64,000 bases of DNA from Bin55 sp963667455 (GTDB taxonomy: Bacteria; Pseudomonadota; Gammaproteobacteria; Pseudomonadales; Azotimanducaceae): positions 248,001-312,000 of the forward strand of contig CAXXFR010000029.1 in NCBI GenBank assembly GCA_963667455.2, read 5' to 3'. The notes below the pieces were generated by a model. It was not told where the DNA came from. It ran no database searches and was given only the letters and a program-made list of their open reading frames with translations. How positions within the stretch are numbered: position 1 is the stretch's first letter; the number at the start of each line of letters is the position of its first letter. This document shows positions 45,193 to 55,100 of the stretch, piece after piece. The translations under genes and the position numbers were made by a program.

Positions 45193-46548
45193 GTGTCGGC
45201 GATTCATCCGGTAGCCAGAACCACAGCTCTGCTTCTTGGAGCCTACTCGCTCCTCGCTACAACATCGGCTGGAACCCAAGAACCTAGCCAGTACGATTGC
45301 GAAGGCGAAGATGCAGACACTCAATGGTGTATTGATCAACTCAACGCATTTGAACAAAAGGCTCGTGTCGACGCATTGCTAGCGGACGCGCTGGACGTCT
45401 CTAGTCCACCCTGGGACGACGACGTGTTTCAATCAGCCCGAGCGGACTACGAAGTTGGATTGGAACACTACAACGAGCAAGTCTACGGCGATGCGGCCGA
45501 GGCGTTTGAGTCGGTTGTTGGAGTATTGTCGCAACTGTTAGAGCATTTCAACAGCACCGCATCCCAGTTCGAAGAATTAGCCCTCAATCACTTAGAAAAC
45601 CAACAATACGAAGAAGCTCTTCCACACCTCGACCAATTGGTCGAATGGTTTCCAAATTCACCCGACTTGGCTGAAGCAAAGGCACAAGCTACAACGGGAA
45701 TCGATCTAGGGGCTCGAGTCCGCAACATCCAACAGCTAATTCGTGCTCATCAATTCGATGTGGCGAGTGCAGAACTGACGACCTTTCCTCAAGGCTATTG
45801 GACGTCGGAAGTGGGTGCGGCACGCAAAGCGATCGACAACCATCGATCAACGATGGCCTTCAACCATCTCATGACCCGAGGAATACACCACGTCGACAAT
45901 CAACGCTGGCCGGAAGCTTTGCGCAGTTTTCAAGATGCCCTGAAGATTCGACCTAATTCCGTCGCGGCACGTGAATCGCTGGACCAAGCAGTCAGCAACG
46001 TCGAGCACCTGGCGCTGGAAATGCTGGTGGCTTCAATTTCGCGTCTCGAAGTAGACGAGCAATGGCAAGAAGCTCTGCTCTCAATCAGCAACGCGCCTCA
46101 AAAACTGCAGGACAAAATCGAAGTTCGTTCGGCAAAACGTCGGCTCGAAGCACTCACGGCCATCGAACGAGAGCTCGATCATGCAATCGCGATCGTCATG
46201 GTCCCGATGAACCAGCAGTCTCGAGCAAACGTCAGACGTATCATCGAGAAGACTGCCGACCATGCCACCGCAAAACGCATCGGAGAGAAGAGAGATCAGT
46301 TAAGGAGGGAATTCGATCGTCAGACTACCCCCATTCGGCTAACGATCACATCTGATTCAAGAACCGAAGTGTCGATACGCCCCGGACGGAAACTGGGAAC
46401 GTTCGACAAGAAAGAGCTCGATGTCTATCCAGGTTCCTTTGAATTGACGGGTGTTCGCAGGGGATTCCGCGAGGTGCGTCAAAAAGTGACTGTAGAACCA
46501 GAGTCGGAACCGTTGCAAGTACACATCGTGTGCGATGACCGATTCTGA
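45193..46548 (+). CDS. exported TPR protein with C-terminal PEGA-like domain
   Basis: 451 residues from a GTG at 45193 directly after the previous stop. Signal peptide around TTALLLGAYSLLATTSAG. TPR-like helical pairs are seen at YEVGLEHYNEQVYGDAAEAF, ALNHLENQQYEEALPHLDQL (about 135-155) and VDNQRWPEALRSFQDALKI (about 235-253), each with the usual Trp/Tyr, Gly/Ala and Pro positions. The last 75 residues (PIRLTITSDSRTEVSI ... YPGSFELTGVRRGFREV) look like a PEGA surface-binding beta domain. Likely a periplasmic scaffold. It overlaps the next gene by 14 bases, so translation is coupled. Confidence 0.82.
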   Translation: MSAIHPVARTTALLLGAYSLLATTSAGTQEPSQYDCEGEDADTQWCIDQLNAFEQKARVDALLADALDVSSPPWDDDVFQSARADYEVGLEHYNEQVYGDAAEAFESVVGVLSQLLEHFNSTASQFEELALNHLENQQYEEALPHLDQLVEWFPNSPDLAEAKAQATTGIDLGARVRNIQQLIRAHQFDVASAELTTFPQGYWTSEVGAARKAIDNHRSTMAFNHLMTRGIHHVDNQRWPEALRSFQDALKIRPNSVAARESLDQAVSNVEHLALEMLVASISRLEVDEQWQEALLSISNAPQKLQDKIEVRSAKRRLEALTAIERELDHAIAIVMVPMNQQSRANVRRIIEKTADHATAKRIGEKRDQLRREFDRQTTPIRLTITSDSRTEVSIRPGRKLGTFDKKELDVYPGSFELTGVRRGFREVRQKVTVEPESEPLQVHIVCDDRF

Positions 46549-48562
46549 ATTTCCAAATTTTGCTCCGCAAGACGATCTGGCTCGAATCAAGAGAGCCAGA
46601 TGGAAGCAATTTCTCATTCCTCTGATTGTCATCGTCTTGATCGCCCTAGTTCCTCTCTTCTTCTACGGGACCAAAGGGTTCATTGTCGAAATTTCGCCAA
46701 CTGAAATCGAGAACGAGGCTAGTCTCTCCACCGAGAAAGGATTGGCTTTCGTCTGGGGAAGACGAACCATTCTCATTGGGGGTTCCGCGACAGTGAGGGT
46801 CACCGCACCAGGATATTTCCCGGCAGAGCATGAGATCGACAGAAGTCTCAGCGATCAAATGATCTCCATCGCACTTCAGCCTCTTCCTGGTACAGTTGCC
46901 TTTGAAGTCTATTCGGACTCCGAGTTCACACTTCAAGTGGACGGAGCCAATACGACCGGAGACTTTCCTCGCTCTGTTGAACTAGCGAAAGGCCGGCATG
47001 TGGCATCGGTAACCGGTCCAGACATTGTTCCCATCCATCATGAGTTTGAAGTGGAGGGATTAGGCGTTCTTCAAGAAATTAGGCTGACCACGGAGCGGGC
47101 CTCGAGCTTCGTTGCGATTTCGACGATACCCGGCCACGCCACAATCGAATTTGACGGGTCCATTTTCGCCGAGGGCGGTTACGACGGTCGAATCTCCATT
47201 GGGAGCCACACAGCTCGGATCGCAGCACCAAACTACGTGCCTTCAGAAATTGCATTTTCGGTAGCTCACGACGAACGGGTCGATCTTGGCACAGTGGAGC
47301 TACTTCCCGTTCCAGCAACAGTCAGCGTAACGAGTAATCCAAACCAAGCCATGGTGCTGATCGACGGATCATACGCAGGCACGACACCAATCGAAGTCTC
47401 GGTTGATGTGTTGAAGCAAATCGAACTGTCTGTTCGAAAACCTAACTACCACTCAAAGTCTACGACTCTTCAATTCCAGCCTGGGGAAGTAGCTCAGCAA
47501 GACTTCACGCTTGAGTCGGTGATCATCAATCTGGAAGTAACTGCTACTCCGCAAGCCAATGTATCGCTCAACGGCAACCAAGTTGGCACCACTCCAAAGT
47601 CGTTCGAAGCGTCTCCAGAGGACGTCGTCACAGTTTCGCTTGACGGATTTGCTTCCGAGTCGGTGACCATTGAAGCGGTTGGCCCGTCGAAGCGAATTCT
47701 CGACTTTGTACTGATCGACGAGAATCAGGACCGATACAACAAAGCGCCGGAAACCATCTCAGTTCAAAACACTATCTCGCTTCGCAAGGCTCCTGCGGCT
47801 GTAGTTCGAGTAGAAGTTCCGGGGGTGGCAATCGGAAGGGAAGACCCAGGTACAAGATACTTCGAGCTAACTCGCCCCTACTATCTTGGAACCCATGAGA
47901 TTCGACGTAGCGAGTACGCGAAGTTCGATCCAAAACTCTCGATTGCTTCTGGAGAGGGAGATCTTCCCGTTACCGATGTCTCTTGGTCGGATGCAGCCCG
48001 TTTTTGCAATTGGCTCAGCGCTCAGGAAGGTCTTGCTCCGGTCTACGAATTTGCATCGGACGGCTCGTTACGAGTCGATTCCAGCTCCAACGGCTATCGT
48101 CTGCCAACAGAAGCCGAGTGGGAAGCCGCAGCACAATACGATGCGAATACCAATAGCGTCATTGGTCTGTTTCCGTGGGGCAACAGCAAGGTCCCGCGGG
48201 CTGGATCGGGGAATTACTCGGGGCGCGAATCTCGTCACGAACTGAACCAGACTCTGCAGGATCATGTGGACAACCACGTCAACGCTGCACCAGTCGGATC
48301 CTACGGCAGCAACATGAATGGATTCTTTGATCTAGCCGGCAACGCATCGGAATGGGTTCATGACTTCTACGACAGCATCTCCTATGGCTTGGATCAACCG
48401 CTCACATCAGACCCTCTTGGCCCATCGGGCGGAGTCGATCATATCGTGAAAGGTGCGAACTACCGTACTGCTTCGATTGATGAAATGTACGTCAACGCCC
48501 GACACGTGATCGGCTACAGGGATGAAACGGTTGGATTTCGTGTAGCTCGGTGGATATGGTGA
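46535..48562 (+). CDS. membrane-anchored multi-PEGA protein with cysteine-less FGE-like domain
   Basis: 675 residues. A short cytoplasmic N-terminus is followed by one membrane helix (about 27-46, FLIPLIVIVLIALVPLFFYG). Next come about four to five PEGA-type beta domains, each with the pattern I/V-x-x-x-P-x-A-x-V-x-hydrophobic-D/N-G (for example VSVTSNPNQAMVLIDGSYAG, LEVTATPQANVSLNGNQVG). From about 430 it is a formylglycine-generating-enzyme/sulfatase-modifying-factor domain: LGTHEIRRSEYAKF, LPVTDVSWSDAARFCNWLSA, GYRLPTEAEWEAAA, FPWG, GFFDLAGNASEWVHDF and GFRVARW. The catalytic Cys pair expected near VKGANYRTASIDEMYVNARH is absent, so formylglycine formation is unlikely. It may bind peptide or glycan on the periplasmic side. 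Confidence 0.9.
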   Translation: MTDSEFPNFAPQDDLARIKRARWKQFLIPLIVIVLIALVPLFFYGTKGFIVEISPTEIENEASLSTEKGLAFVWGRRTILIGGSATVRVTAPGYFPAEHEIDRSLSDQMISIALQPLPGTVAFEVYSDSEFTLQVDGANTTGDFPRSVELAKGRHVASVTGPDIVPIHHEFEVEGLGVLQEIRLTTERASSFVAISTIPGHATIEFDGSIFAEGGYDGRISIGSHTARIAAPNYVPSEIAFSVAHDERVDLGTVELLPVPATVSVTSNPNQAMVLIDGSYAGTTPIEVSVDVLKQIELSVRKPNYHSKSTTLQFQPGEVAQQDFTLESVIINLEVTATPQANVSLNGNQVGTTPKSFEASPEDVVTVSLDGFASESVTIEAVGPSKRILDFVLIDENQDRYNKAPETISVQNTISLRKAPAAVVRVEVPGVAIGREDPGTRYFELTRPYYLGTHEIRRSEYAKFDPKLSIASGEGDLPVTDVSWSDAARFCNWLSAQEGLAPVYEFASDGSLRVDSSSNGYRLPTEAEWEAAAQYDANTNSVIGLFPWGNSKVPRAGSGNYSGRESRHELNQTLQDHVDNHVNAAPVGSYGSNMNGFFDLAGNASEWVHDFYDSISYGLDQPLTSDPLGPSGGVDHIVKGANYRTASIDEMYVNARHVIGYRDETVGFRVARWIW

Positions 48563-48849
48563 AACGTCTCATTCAAATTCTTGTGAGCTGCGCAATGCTA
48601 GCAGTACCTCTCCATGTCGCAACGCAGAACGTTGAGCCTGCTTCTTCGAATAAACAGAACGAGCAAACGGAGACGGACACCCAGCCGAAAGAAACCCAGA
48701 AAGGCAAACAATCCGAGAACTCTAGTAAGGATGCTTCCCCAGAGGAATCGGACAGCAACACTCCGGCCAAGCGGGTTCCCTACAAACGAGTACCCCTCAA
48801 AGACCGGGTCAATCCCAACCAAAACGTCAACCTGCCCCAAGATATCTAG
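48556..48849 (+). CDS. small exported disordered protein
   Basis: 97 residues from ATG 48556, which overlaps the previous stop (ATGGTGA). Signal peptide LIQILVSCAMLAVPLHVATQ. The mature part of about 75 residues is hydrophilic, with Lys/Glu/Gln/Ser/Thr repeats and a basic C-terminal segment (KRVPYKRVPLKDRVNPNQN). No cysteine, no family. A flexible linker or peptidoglycan-contacting protein is possible; only its place inside the cluster suggests a role. Confidence 0.65.
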   Translation: MVKRLIQILVSCAMLAVPLHVATQNVEPASSNKQNEQTETDTQPKETQKGKQSENSSKDASPEESDSNTPAKRVPYKRVPLKDRVNPNQNVNLPQDI

Positions 48850-48858
48850 GGGACCATC

Positions 48859-49746
48859 ATGGCTTTATCCACCGAGATTCCTCATCCCAAACGGACGTCG
48901 GGAGAATTCATAGCCCGGCACTCGCTGACGGTCGACCTGATCGGACTACTCGTCAGCATGATCATCGTGCACATCGTCTATGTCGTCTACATCAACCCAG
49001 CTGCGTCAGACATTCTTGCCACCGCCGCCGAAGCGGGGGATGTTCCCGAACGTGCGTTCGTCATCGTACTCCACGGCATCGAGCAGGAGTTGTGTCTGAT
49101 ATGTACGCTGTGGTGCTTTTGGTTGTGGTTTTTCCGATTCAGGTTCTTCCAAGGCGACAGCTACCTTCTCGATCTCGACATCTTGCGATTCGACCTCCTT
49201 GACATAGACACATCGACATCTTCCCCAGAAGTCTTGGACGCGATCTCCGAGCGTATCCAAGAACTCCGGACAACAGTGCAAGGAACGGAATTAATCAACG
49301 CACTCGACATTGCTGTGCAACGCATTCGACTCAACGGCAATTTTCACGAAGCCAGCGATGCGGCGATCGAAGCCTGCGATCTTCACCTCGAGCTCCTTCA
49401 CTCGAATCTGTCCATCTCGAAGTACTTGTTGTGGGCCGTACCCTCTATTGGATTTCTCGGCACGGTTCGTGGAATTGGCGAGGCGCTATCCAAAGCGAAC
49501 GAAGCGATGGCAGGAGACATTTCCGGGGTTGGGGCAAGTCTTGGAGTGGCGTTCAATTCAACCTATGTCGCTTTGTTTATGAGCCTGATTTTGATGCTAG
49601 CATCCAGCTCTCTACTGGGACGAGAAGAACGTCTCGTCGCGAAATTCAAGCATCGGATTTCCGCCACATTCATACCGAGCTTGAGTGCCCGTCTACTGCT
49701 TGACGCCGAAACGCAAGGCAAGCAGGACGAGGAGCCGTTTGAGTAG
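48859..49746 (+). CDS. MotA/TolQ/ExbB-type proton channel subunit
   Basis: 295 residues with four hydrophobic helices: about 25-46, 73-97, 187-205 and 225-252. The last two follow the ExbB/TolQ pattern: AVPSIGFLGTVRGIGEAL (193-210) matches the GLLGTVxG motif, and GASLGVAFNSTYVALFMSLI matches the channel-lining helix. The large cytoplasmic loop between helices 2 and 3 is as in TolQ/MotA. These proteins form pentamers around a dimer of ExbD/TolR/MotB helices and couple ion flow to work in the envelope. No exbD or motB gene is nearby; instead two VWA proteins with ExbD-like helices follow directly (overlap of 8 bases). Confidence 0.9.
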   Translation: MALSTEIPHPKRTSGEFIARHSLTVDLIGLLVSMIIVHIVYVVYINPAASDILATAAEAGDVPERAFVIVLHGIEQELCLICTLWCFWLWFFRFRFFQGDSYLLDLDILRFDLLDIDTSTSSPEVLDAISERIQELRTTVQGTELINALDIAVQRIRLNGNFHEASDAAIEACDLHLELLHSNLSISKYLLWAVPSIGFLGTVRGIGEALSKANEAMAGDISGVGASLGVAFNSTYVALFMSLILMLASSSLLGREERLVAKFKHRISATFIPSLSARLLLDAETQGKQDEEPFE

Positions 49747-50866
49747 CTCCGTTCGCCGAGACGATGCGGTTGGTTTCTCGCTTTCGTTTCTCGACATGCT
49801 ATGTTGCGGACTCGGTGCTGCAATTCTGCTCTTGTTGGTTGTCAAGCACGGTTTTGCATCGACTCCAATTGACGACGCTGCATTTATCGAGTTGCAGGAA
49901 TCGCGCCTGCAAAGTGAGCTCGATCAGAGCATGGCAGAAAAATCTGCTCTCAGCGAAGAATTGCAACTCACCACACAAGAACTGGACCAAGCACTCAAAC
50001 AACGAGCCGCCCTCCAAGAAACTCAACAAGATCAAATCGCACAGCTGCGAGCACAAGTAACCACTCTGTCAAGTGCCCGCGACAGCCTGCGTGCATCCTC
50101 CCAAGAACTGAAAGCAATGCAGTCGGTGCAGGTTGAAGTACCAGATCCCGAACAAGCACCTCCGGGCGACCTCGGTGGACTCAACGTGGCTGAATCCCGG
50201 GTTCTGATACTTCTGGATCAATCCGCGAGCATGTTGGCTGAGTCTCTGGTCGAAATCATCCGCTTGCGGGTTGCCAATCCTTCAACTCAACAAGCCGCAG
50301 AAAAGTGGTCTACCGCCAGAAAGTCAGCCGAGTGGGCGTTCCGGCAAGTCAAACCCACAGAGGCATTCCAACTTCTCTCGTTCTCCGATACCGTGCAGGG
50401 TCTGGACGGAACTCCGGTGAAAGCAAACAGTACGCTGCAGTGGCTGAACAAAGATGACGCAGGAGCGAGCTTGAGTGACGTTCGACAGGCGATGGCGGGG
50501 CTTCATGCAAACGGTCCAACGAACTTGGAAGGTGCAATCGCCGCCGCAACGTCCCTGAGTCCGAGCCCATCTCAGATCGTTCTAATCACAGACGGACTTC
50601 CGACAGTGCCGGGAGACGAACGCCTCTCAAGAATTCGAGGTTGTCCTACTCCACGTCCGAACAGGACCCCCATTCTGTCTCCCCTTTGCCGTAAGTCGAT
50701 TTTCAATCGGGCGGTTCAAATGCTTCGACAAAGACTTCCGCAAACGGAAATCAGCATCGTCTTGTTACCCCTAGAAGGAGACGCACAAGCAATGATCTCC
50801 TACTGGAATCTTGCGGCCCTCAGCGGGGGCCGGGTGTTGACTCCTGCAAAAGGATGGCCGTGGTGA
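49739..50866 (+). CDS. VWA protein with ExbD/MotB-like membrane helix, copy 1
   Basis: 375 residues from a TTG at 49739 with GAGGAG 4 bases upstream; the frame opens at 49685 but overlaps the proton-channel gene. Residues 16-35 are one membrane helix preceded by SFLD (Asp19): LDMLCCGLGAAILLLLVV. ExbD and TolR have an equivalent Asp at the start of their single helix. A coiled-coil region (about 50-125, Gln/Glu/Leu-rich) leads to a von Willebrand A domain with intact metal site: DQSAS (160-164), GPTNLEGAI for the Thr, and ITDGLP for the second Asp. So it could bind a divalent metal and a ligand on the periplasmic side. Followed by a second VWA gene with 13-base overlap. Confidence 0.87.
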   Translation: MSSSVRRDDAVGFSLSFLDMLCCGLGAAILLLLVVKHGFASTPIDDAAFIELQESRLQSELDQSMAEKSALSEELQLTTQELDQALKQRAALQETQQDQIAQLRAQVTTLSSARDSLRASSQELKAMQSVQVEVPDPEQAPPGDLGGLNVAESRVLILLDQSASMLAESLVEIIRLRVANPSTQQAAEKWSTARKSAEWAFRQVKPTEAFQLLSFSDTVQGLDGTPVKANSTLQWLNKDDAGASLSDVRQAMAGLHANGPTNLEGAIAAATSLSPSPSQIVLITDGLPTVPGDERLSRIRGCPTPRPNRTPILSPLCRKSIFNRAVQMLRQRLPQTEISIVLLPLEGDAQAMISYWNLAALSGGRVLTPAKGWPW

Positions 50867-51837
50867 ATCAACAACAAAACAAGGATTCTCAAGAACAGAA
50901 CACGATCAGTTTTCTGGACGTAATTGCCTGCGCGTTTGGAGCGATCGTGCTTCTCGTGCTGATCCTTCCAATCGGCGAACGGGCAACGGAAGACGTTCCC
51001 AACCAGTCGATTGAACAATCCGGTCGTCTGCTCTTCCTCATCGACTCGGTTCGTGAAGAAATCGCACTACTTCAGTCTCAAGTTGCAACAAACGAGACGT
51101 TACTGGAGTCGGTTCAGTCCGAGTCTTCAAGCATTGCGGACGCAACTGCTCAAATTAGCGAGGCGGTGCAGCGAACGAACGATCAGCTTGCAAATGTCGA
51201 AGCCGAGAATAAAGCGGTAGCGACCACTCGCACCATTGTCGCGGACTACTTGGCACAGCAAAAGGAAGCGGCAAGCGTACCGACGGAACTTGGTGGAATC
51301 CCGGTTGACTCCGAATACTTGGTCTTCGTCGTTGACACGTCGGGAAGCATGCAAATGATCTGGGACGACGTCATTGACGAAGTCGAGCGATTTTGGCTTC
51401 TCTATCCCGAATTGAAGGGATTCCAAGTGATGAACGACAATGGCGCGTATCTGTACGGGCATACTCGAGGACGTTGGATACCCGACTCCGATAGCAGACG
51501 CAAACGAGCCTTGGCAAGGATGGGATATTGGCCGGCCTACTCGGACAGCAGCCCGGTGGATGGAATCGCTGAGGCGATTGACGACCTCTACCGAGCGGGC
51601 GACAAGATGGCTATCGTCGTGGTCGGGGACGACTATCAAGGCCAGAGTTTTGAAGGCTTTCTCGATGATGTCGACAAGAAAGTGACCTCGAGATCTGTCG
51701 GTGAAGCCGACCTACGCATTCATGCGTTGGGGTTCTGGAACAGCTCGGGCGTATCTTCTCCCGAAAACCTCAGCGTTCTCATGCGAGAACTAACACGTCG
51801 ATACAACGGTGCATTCGTTGCTCTCGAGAGTCAGTGA
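50854..51837 (+). CDS. VWA protein with ExbD/MotB-like membrane helix, copy 2
   Basis: 327 residues. Same architecture as the preceding gene: ISFLD (Asp22) before the helix DVIACAFGAIVLLVLIL, a coiled coil (about 65-130, IALLQSQVATNETLLESVQ), then a VWA domain starting YLVFVVDTSGSM (metal site Asp161, Ser163, Ser165). The rest of the domain contains DKMAIVVVGDDYQG and a C-terminal helix. The helix-flanking motif S-F-L-D-(M/V)-(L/I)-x-C-x-x-G-A is shared by both proteins, so they are paralogues that could form a heterodimer inside the TolQ-type pentamer. Ends the eight-gene unit. Confidence 0.87.
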   Translation: MAVVNQQQNKDSQEQNTISFLDVIACAFGAIVLLVLILPIGERATEDVPNQSIEQSGRLLFLIDSVREEIALLQSQVATNETLLESVQSESSSIADATAQISEAVQRTNDQLANVEAENKAVATTRTIVADYLAQQKEAASVPTELGGIPVDSEYLVFVVDTSGSMQMIWDDVIDEVERFWLLYPELKGFQVMNDNGAYLYGHTRGRWIPDSDSRRKRALARMGYWPAYSDSSPVDGIAEAIDDLYRAGDKMAIVVVGDDYQGQSFEGFLDDVDKKVTSRSVGEADLRIHALGFWNSSGVSSPENLSVLMRELTRRYNGAFVALESQ

Positions 51838-51885
51838 TGACGAATCCGGCTAGGATGGATGGTGCGCATCGAACCGTTGAAATCA

Positions 51886-51914
51886 TTGACACACAGAGTC
51901 TTATTGCTTATCTT
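51886..51914 (+). promoter_or_regulatory. sigma70 promoter for the haloperoxidase-fusion gene
   Basis: A perfect TTGACA (51886-51891) and TATCTT (51909-51914) are 17 bases apart. Transcription would begin near 51921, giving a leader of about 240 bases to the chosen start at 52160. The match suggests the next gene is expressed separately from the TolQ/VWA unit. Confidence 0.6.
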
Positions 51915-52159
51915 ATCGTTGCGTTTTGAATGCCAGAAGTCCACTTATGCGTGTGCTCAGTTGCAATCGAATCGAAGATTTGTCAGTAATTGAAGTGTGC
52001 ATCGGGACACGAAGATTCAGTGCAGTCATGCGTTCAGTCAGATCATTCCAAGTTCATGTAGTTGAATCCCTACGACGCAGTGTCGTGGGTCCCTGTGTAA
52101 ATTGGCTATCCAGATTGCGACGGCCTTCCTTCAAAGCATTTAGGTCCGGCTCGTACCAC

Positions 52160-55100
52160 ATGCCGTTGTCGGCGTTGACACGAACCGCCACGGTCGTGGC
52201 GTTCTTCCTAATTCTTGCCACGCTTGCTGGTTGCGGCGGAGGTGGCGGAAGCGGAGGTGCACCAGGTTCTGACGACGACGATACGCCCAACAACACTCCT
52301 GCACCACCTCCTCTCACCAATTCGACCAACCTCGAATTCGTCGAAGTACAAGACATTGGATTTGATAGACCAATGACCGGAAATTTCGCGACCTTTACCG
52401 ACCCAGAGAGGTTTGGAGGCGGTATCGCTGCCGGTGACTATGATCGCGACGGGGACTTTGACTTGTACGTGGTCGGTCGCGATTCCTCTCCCAACCATCT
52501 CTATGAAAACCAAGGTGATGGGACGTTTGTAGAAGTTGGAGCAGAGCTCGGAGTTGCAGTGACTCACTGGGGAAGTGGACCAGCCTTCGGCGACATCGAT
52601 GGAGACGGAGACCTCGATCTGTTTGTGGGTGCTGTACAGAACGGCGCCCTGTTCATGTTCGAAAATCGAATCAACGAGCGAGAGGGAAAATTTGTCGACA
52701 TCACGATCGATTCGCTAATTCGCAGCAAAGCGGCCAATACCGTATCCGCCCTCTTTTTCGACTATGACCTGGATGGTTATCTCGACCTCTTCCACACACA
52801 TTGGGGTGCACGATGGTCTGAAGGTGTCGATACGGAGCGATTGTGGCGCAACAACGGCAACAACACATTTTCAAGCGCAAGCAGATCTGCCGGGTTGGGA
52901 ATCATTGAACAACGAACCGACTGGAGCTTTACTCCCAACCTAACCGACATCGACGGGGACGGTGATGCGGACTTCCTCATGGCGAACGACTTCGGTACCA
53001 GCCAAGTCTTCGGCAACAACGGCGATGGAACTTTCTCTCGAATAACCAACCGCGATGTCATCATTGACCAATCTGGAATGGGAGCCGCGGTAGCGGACTA
53101 CGACAACGATGGGGACATGGATTGGTTCGTCACCTCGATCTATAACCTTGACATACAAGGCGGGGAAAGTTTTGGAAACCGCCTCTATCGCAACTACGGA
53201 GACGGCCGATTCGAAGATGTGACCGACTATTCGGGCACAGCCAACGGCGAATGGGGTTGGGCGGCATGCGCGGCCGACTTCGACCAAGACACTCACATTG
53301 ACATCGCCATGGTCAATGGATGGATTGCGCTCCAAGGAAAAGACTATCGCAACAAGCCGATCAAGTTCTTCCGCAATCTCGGTCCAGGAATCGAGTTTCG
53401 CGAGATGGCCGATGAAGTTGGCATAACTAATCGTGGTCAAGGCCGGGGGATGGTCTGCTTTGATGCCGACGGAGATGGCGATCAAGACATCGTCGTCATG
53501 AACAACAGTGCGGATCACCTCGTCTTCTATCGCAATGACACTGACAACGACAACAACTACTTCGTTCTCGAATTGAGAGGACTCGGCAAGAATCGTATGG
53601 GTGTTGGTTCTCGCATCAAGATCACCACCGAGGACGGATCTCAAATCCGCGATCTCGGAGGCAGCAACAACTATGTGTCGCACAATCCGCTCGTAGCGCA
53701 TTTTGGTGTCGGTACGGCAACTACTGTCGATATTGAAGTGCGCTGGCCCGATGGAACAATCACCAACGAAGAGGGTGTGGAAGTCAATCAGCGCTACGTG
53801 ATGCGAGCGACTGAGCAAATCCTACGTCTCTCCGTCGTTGGCGGAACTGGTGCCGGAGTCTATCTCCCCGGAGATACGGTCAGCTTGGTTGCCGCCGAAC
53901 CCGAGGAACACTACTACTTCTCACATTGGTCCGTGAATGGGGAAGGAACCTTCTCCGACATCTATTCTTTCCGGACGACATTCACCATGCCGGAGGAAAC
54001 TGTGACGGTCACAGCTCATTACATTCCTGGCGCGGCACCGGATGCAGATGTCTCTATTGCGCGTCGATGGATGGAGGTGTTGCTTCAGTCCATCCGAAAC
54101 GACTGGGCTCGACCGACTGTTCATGCGCGCAATCTCTTCCACGCCTCCTCTGCCATGTACGACTCGTGGCTCGCATACGGAGACACCGACGAGACAACCT
54201 GGCTTCTCGGTCGGGAGCAGAACGACATTCAGTGCGATTGGACGAAGTCAGACTCCGACGCCGACGAGGACACGATCCTTGAGAATCGTGCCGAAACACT
54301 GAGCTATGCGGTGTACCGAATCATTCGAAAGAGATTCCAGCACTCGCCACGAGCAAGCCAGATTCGATCAGACATCGATGCCATGATGGGCTTTCTGGGC
54401 TACAACATCAACAACGACTCGACGGATTGGGAGAGCGGGTCTCCTGCTGCGCTGGGCAATTACCTTGCGGGCTGTTATCTCGACTTCGGAGACGCCGACG
54501 GTGCGAACGAATCCGAAGACTATGCCAATCAAGTCTACCGACCCGTGAATCGAGCGTTGCGTCCATCGCTACCTGGTAATCCGAACATTACCAATCACAA
54601 TCGGTGGCAACCGTTAGTGCTCGACTCTTTCATTGATCAAGCCGGCAATCCGGCAACCGACGACGAACCGGAATTTCTTGGTCCTGAGTGGGGTTCAGTT
54701 TATTCCTTCGCACTTGAAGACGATGACTTGGACATCTACCAGCGAGACGGCTGGGACTACTGGGTGTTCCACGATCCAGGCGGGCCTCCGCTTACGGGTT
54801 CCACTAACACGACCGACAATTATCTGTGGGGATTCTCGCTAGTCTCTATTTGGTCTGCTCATCTTGATCATTCGGATGGAGTGATGTGGGACATCTCTCC
54901 GGTTGCCTTAGGGAATATCACCTCGTACCCAGAAGCGACTGACTATGACAGCTACGACCAGTTCTACAACCGATTGGAAGGCGGCGATCCAAGCGTTGGA
55001 TATACGGTGAATCCAGTGACAGGGGAACCATACCAATCTCAGTTCGTTCCGCGAGGTGACTACACACGAGTCTTGGCAGAATTCTGGGCCGATGGCCCCG

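Noticed and set aside
46535..48562. active formylglycine-generating enzyme / sulfatase maturation function
   Set aside because: The domain fold is right but the catalytic cysteines are missing, and no sulfatase gene is nearby.
49739..51837. magnesium-chelatase-like or MoxR/VWA pair
   Set aside because: No AAA ATPase gene is adjacent; the VWA proteins follow a TolQ-type channel and have ExbD-like helices.
52940..53818. 292-codon open frame on the minus strand
   Set aside because: It is antisense to the FG-GAP repeat gene. The Val/Ile/Asp repeats of the translation mirror the DxDxDG-coding repeats; no ribosome binding site or family match.
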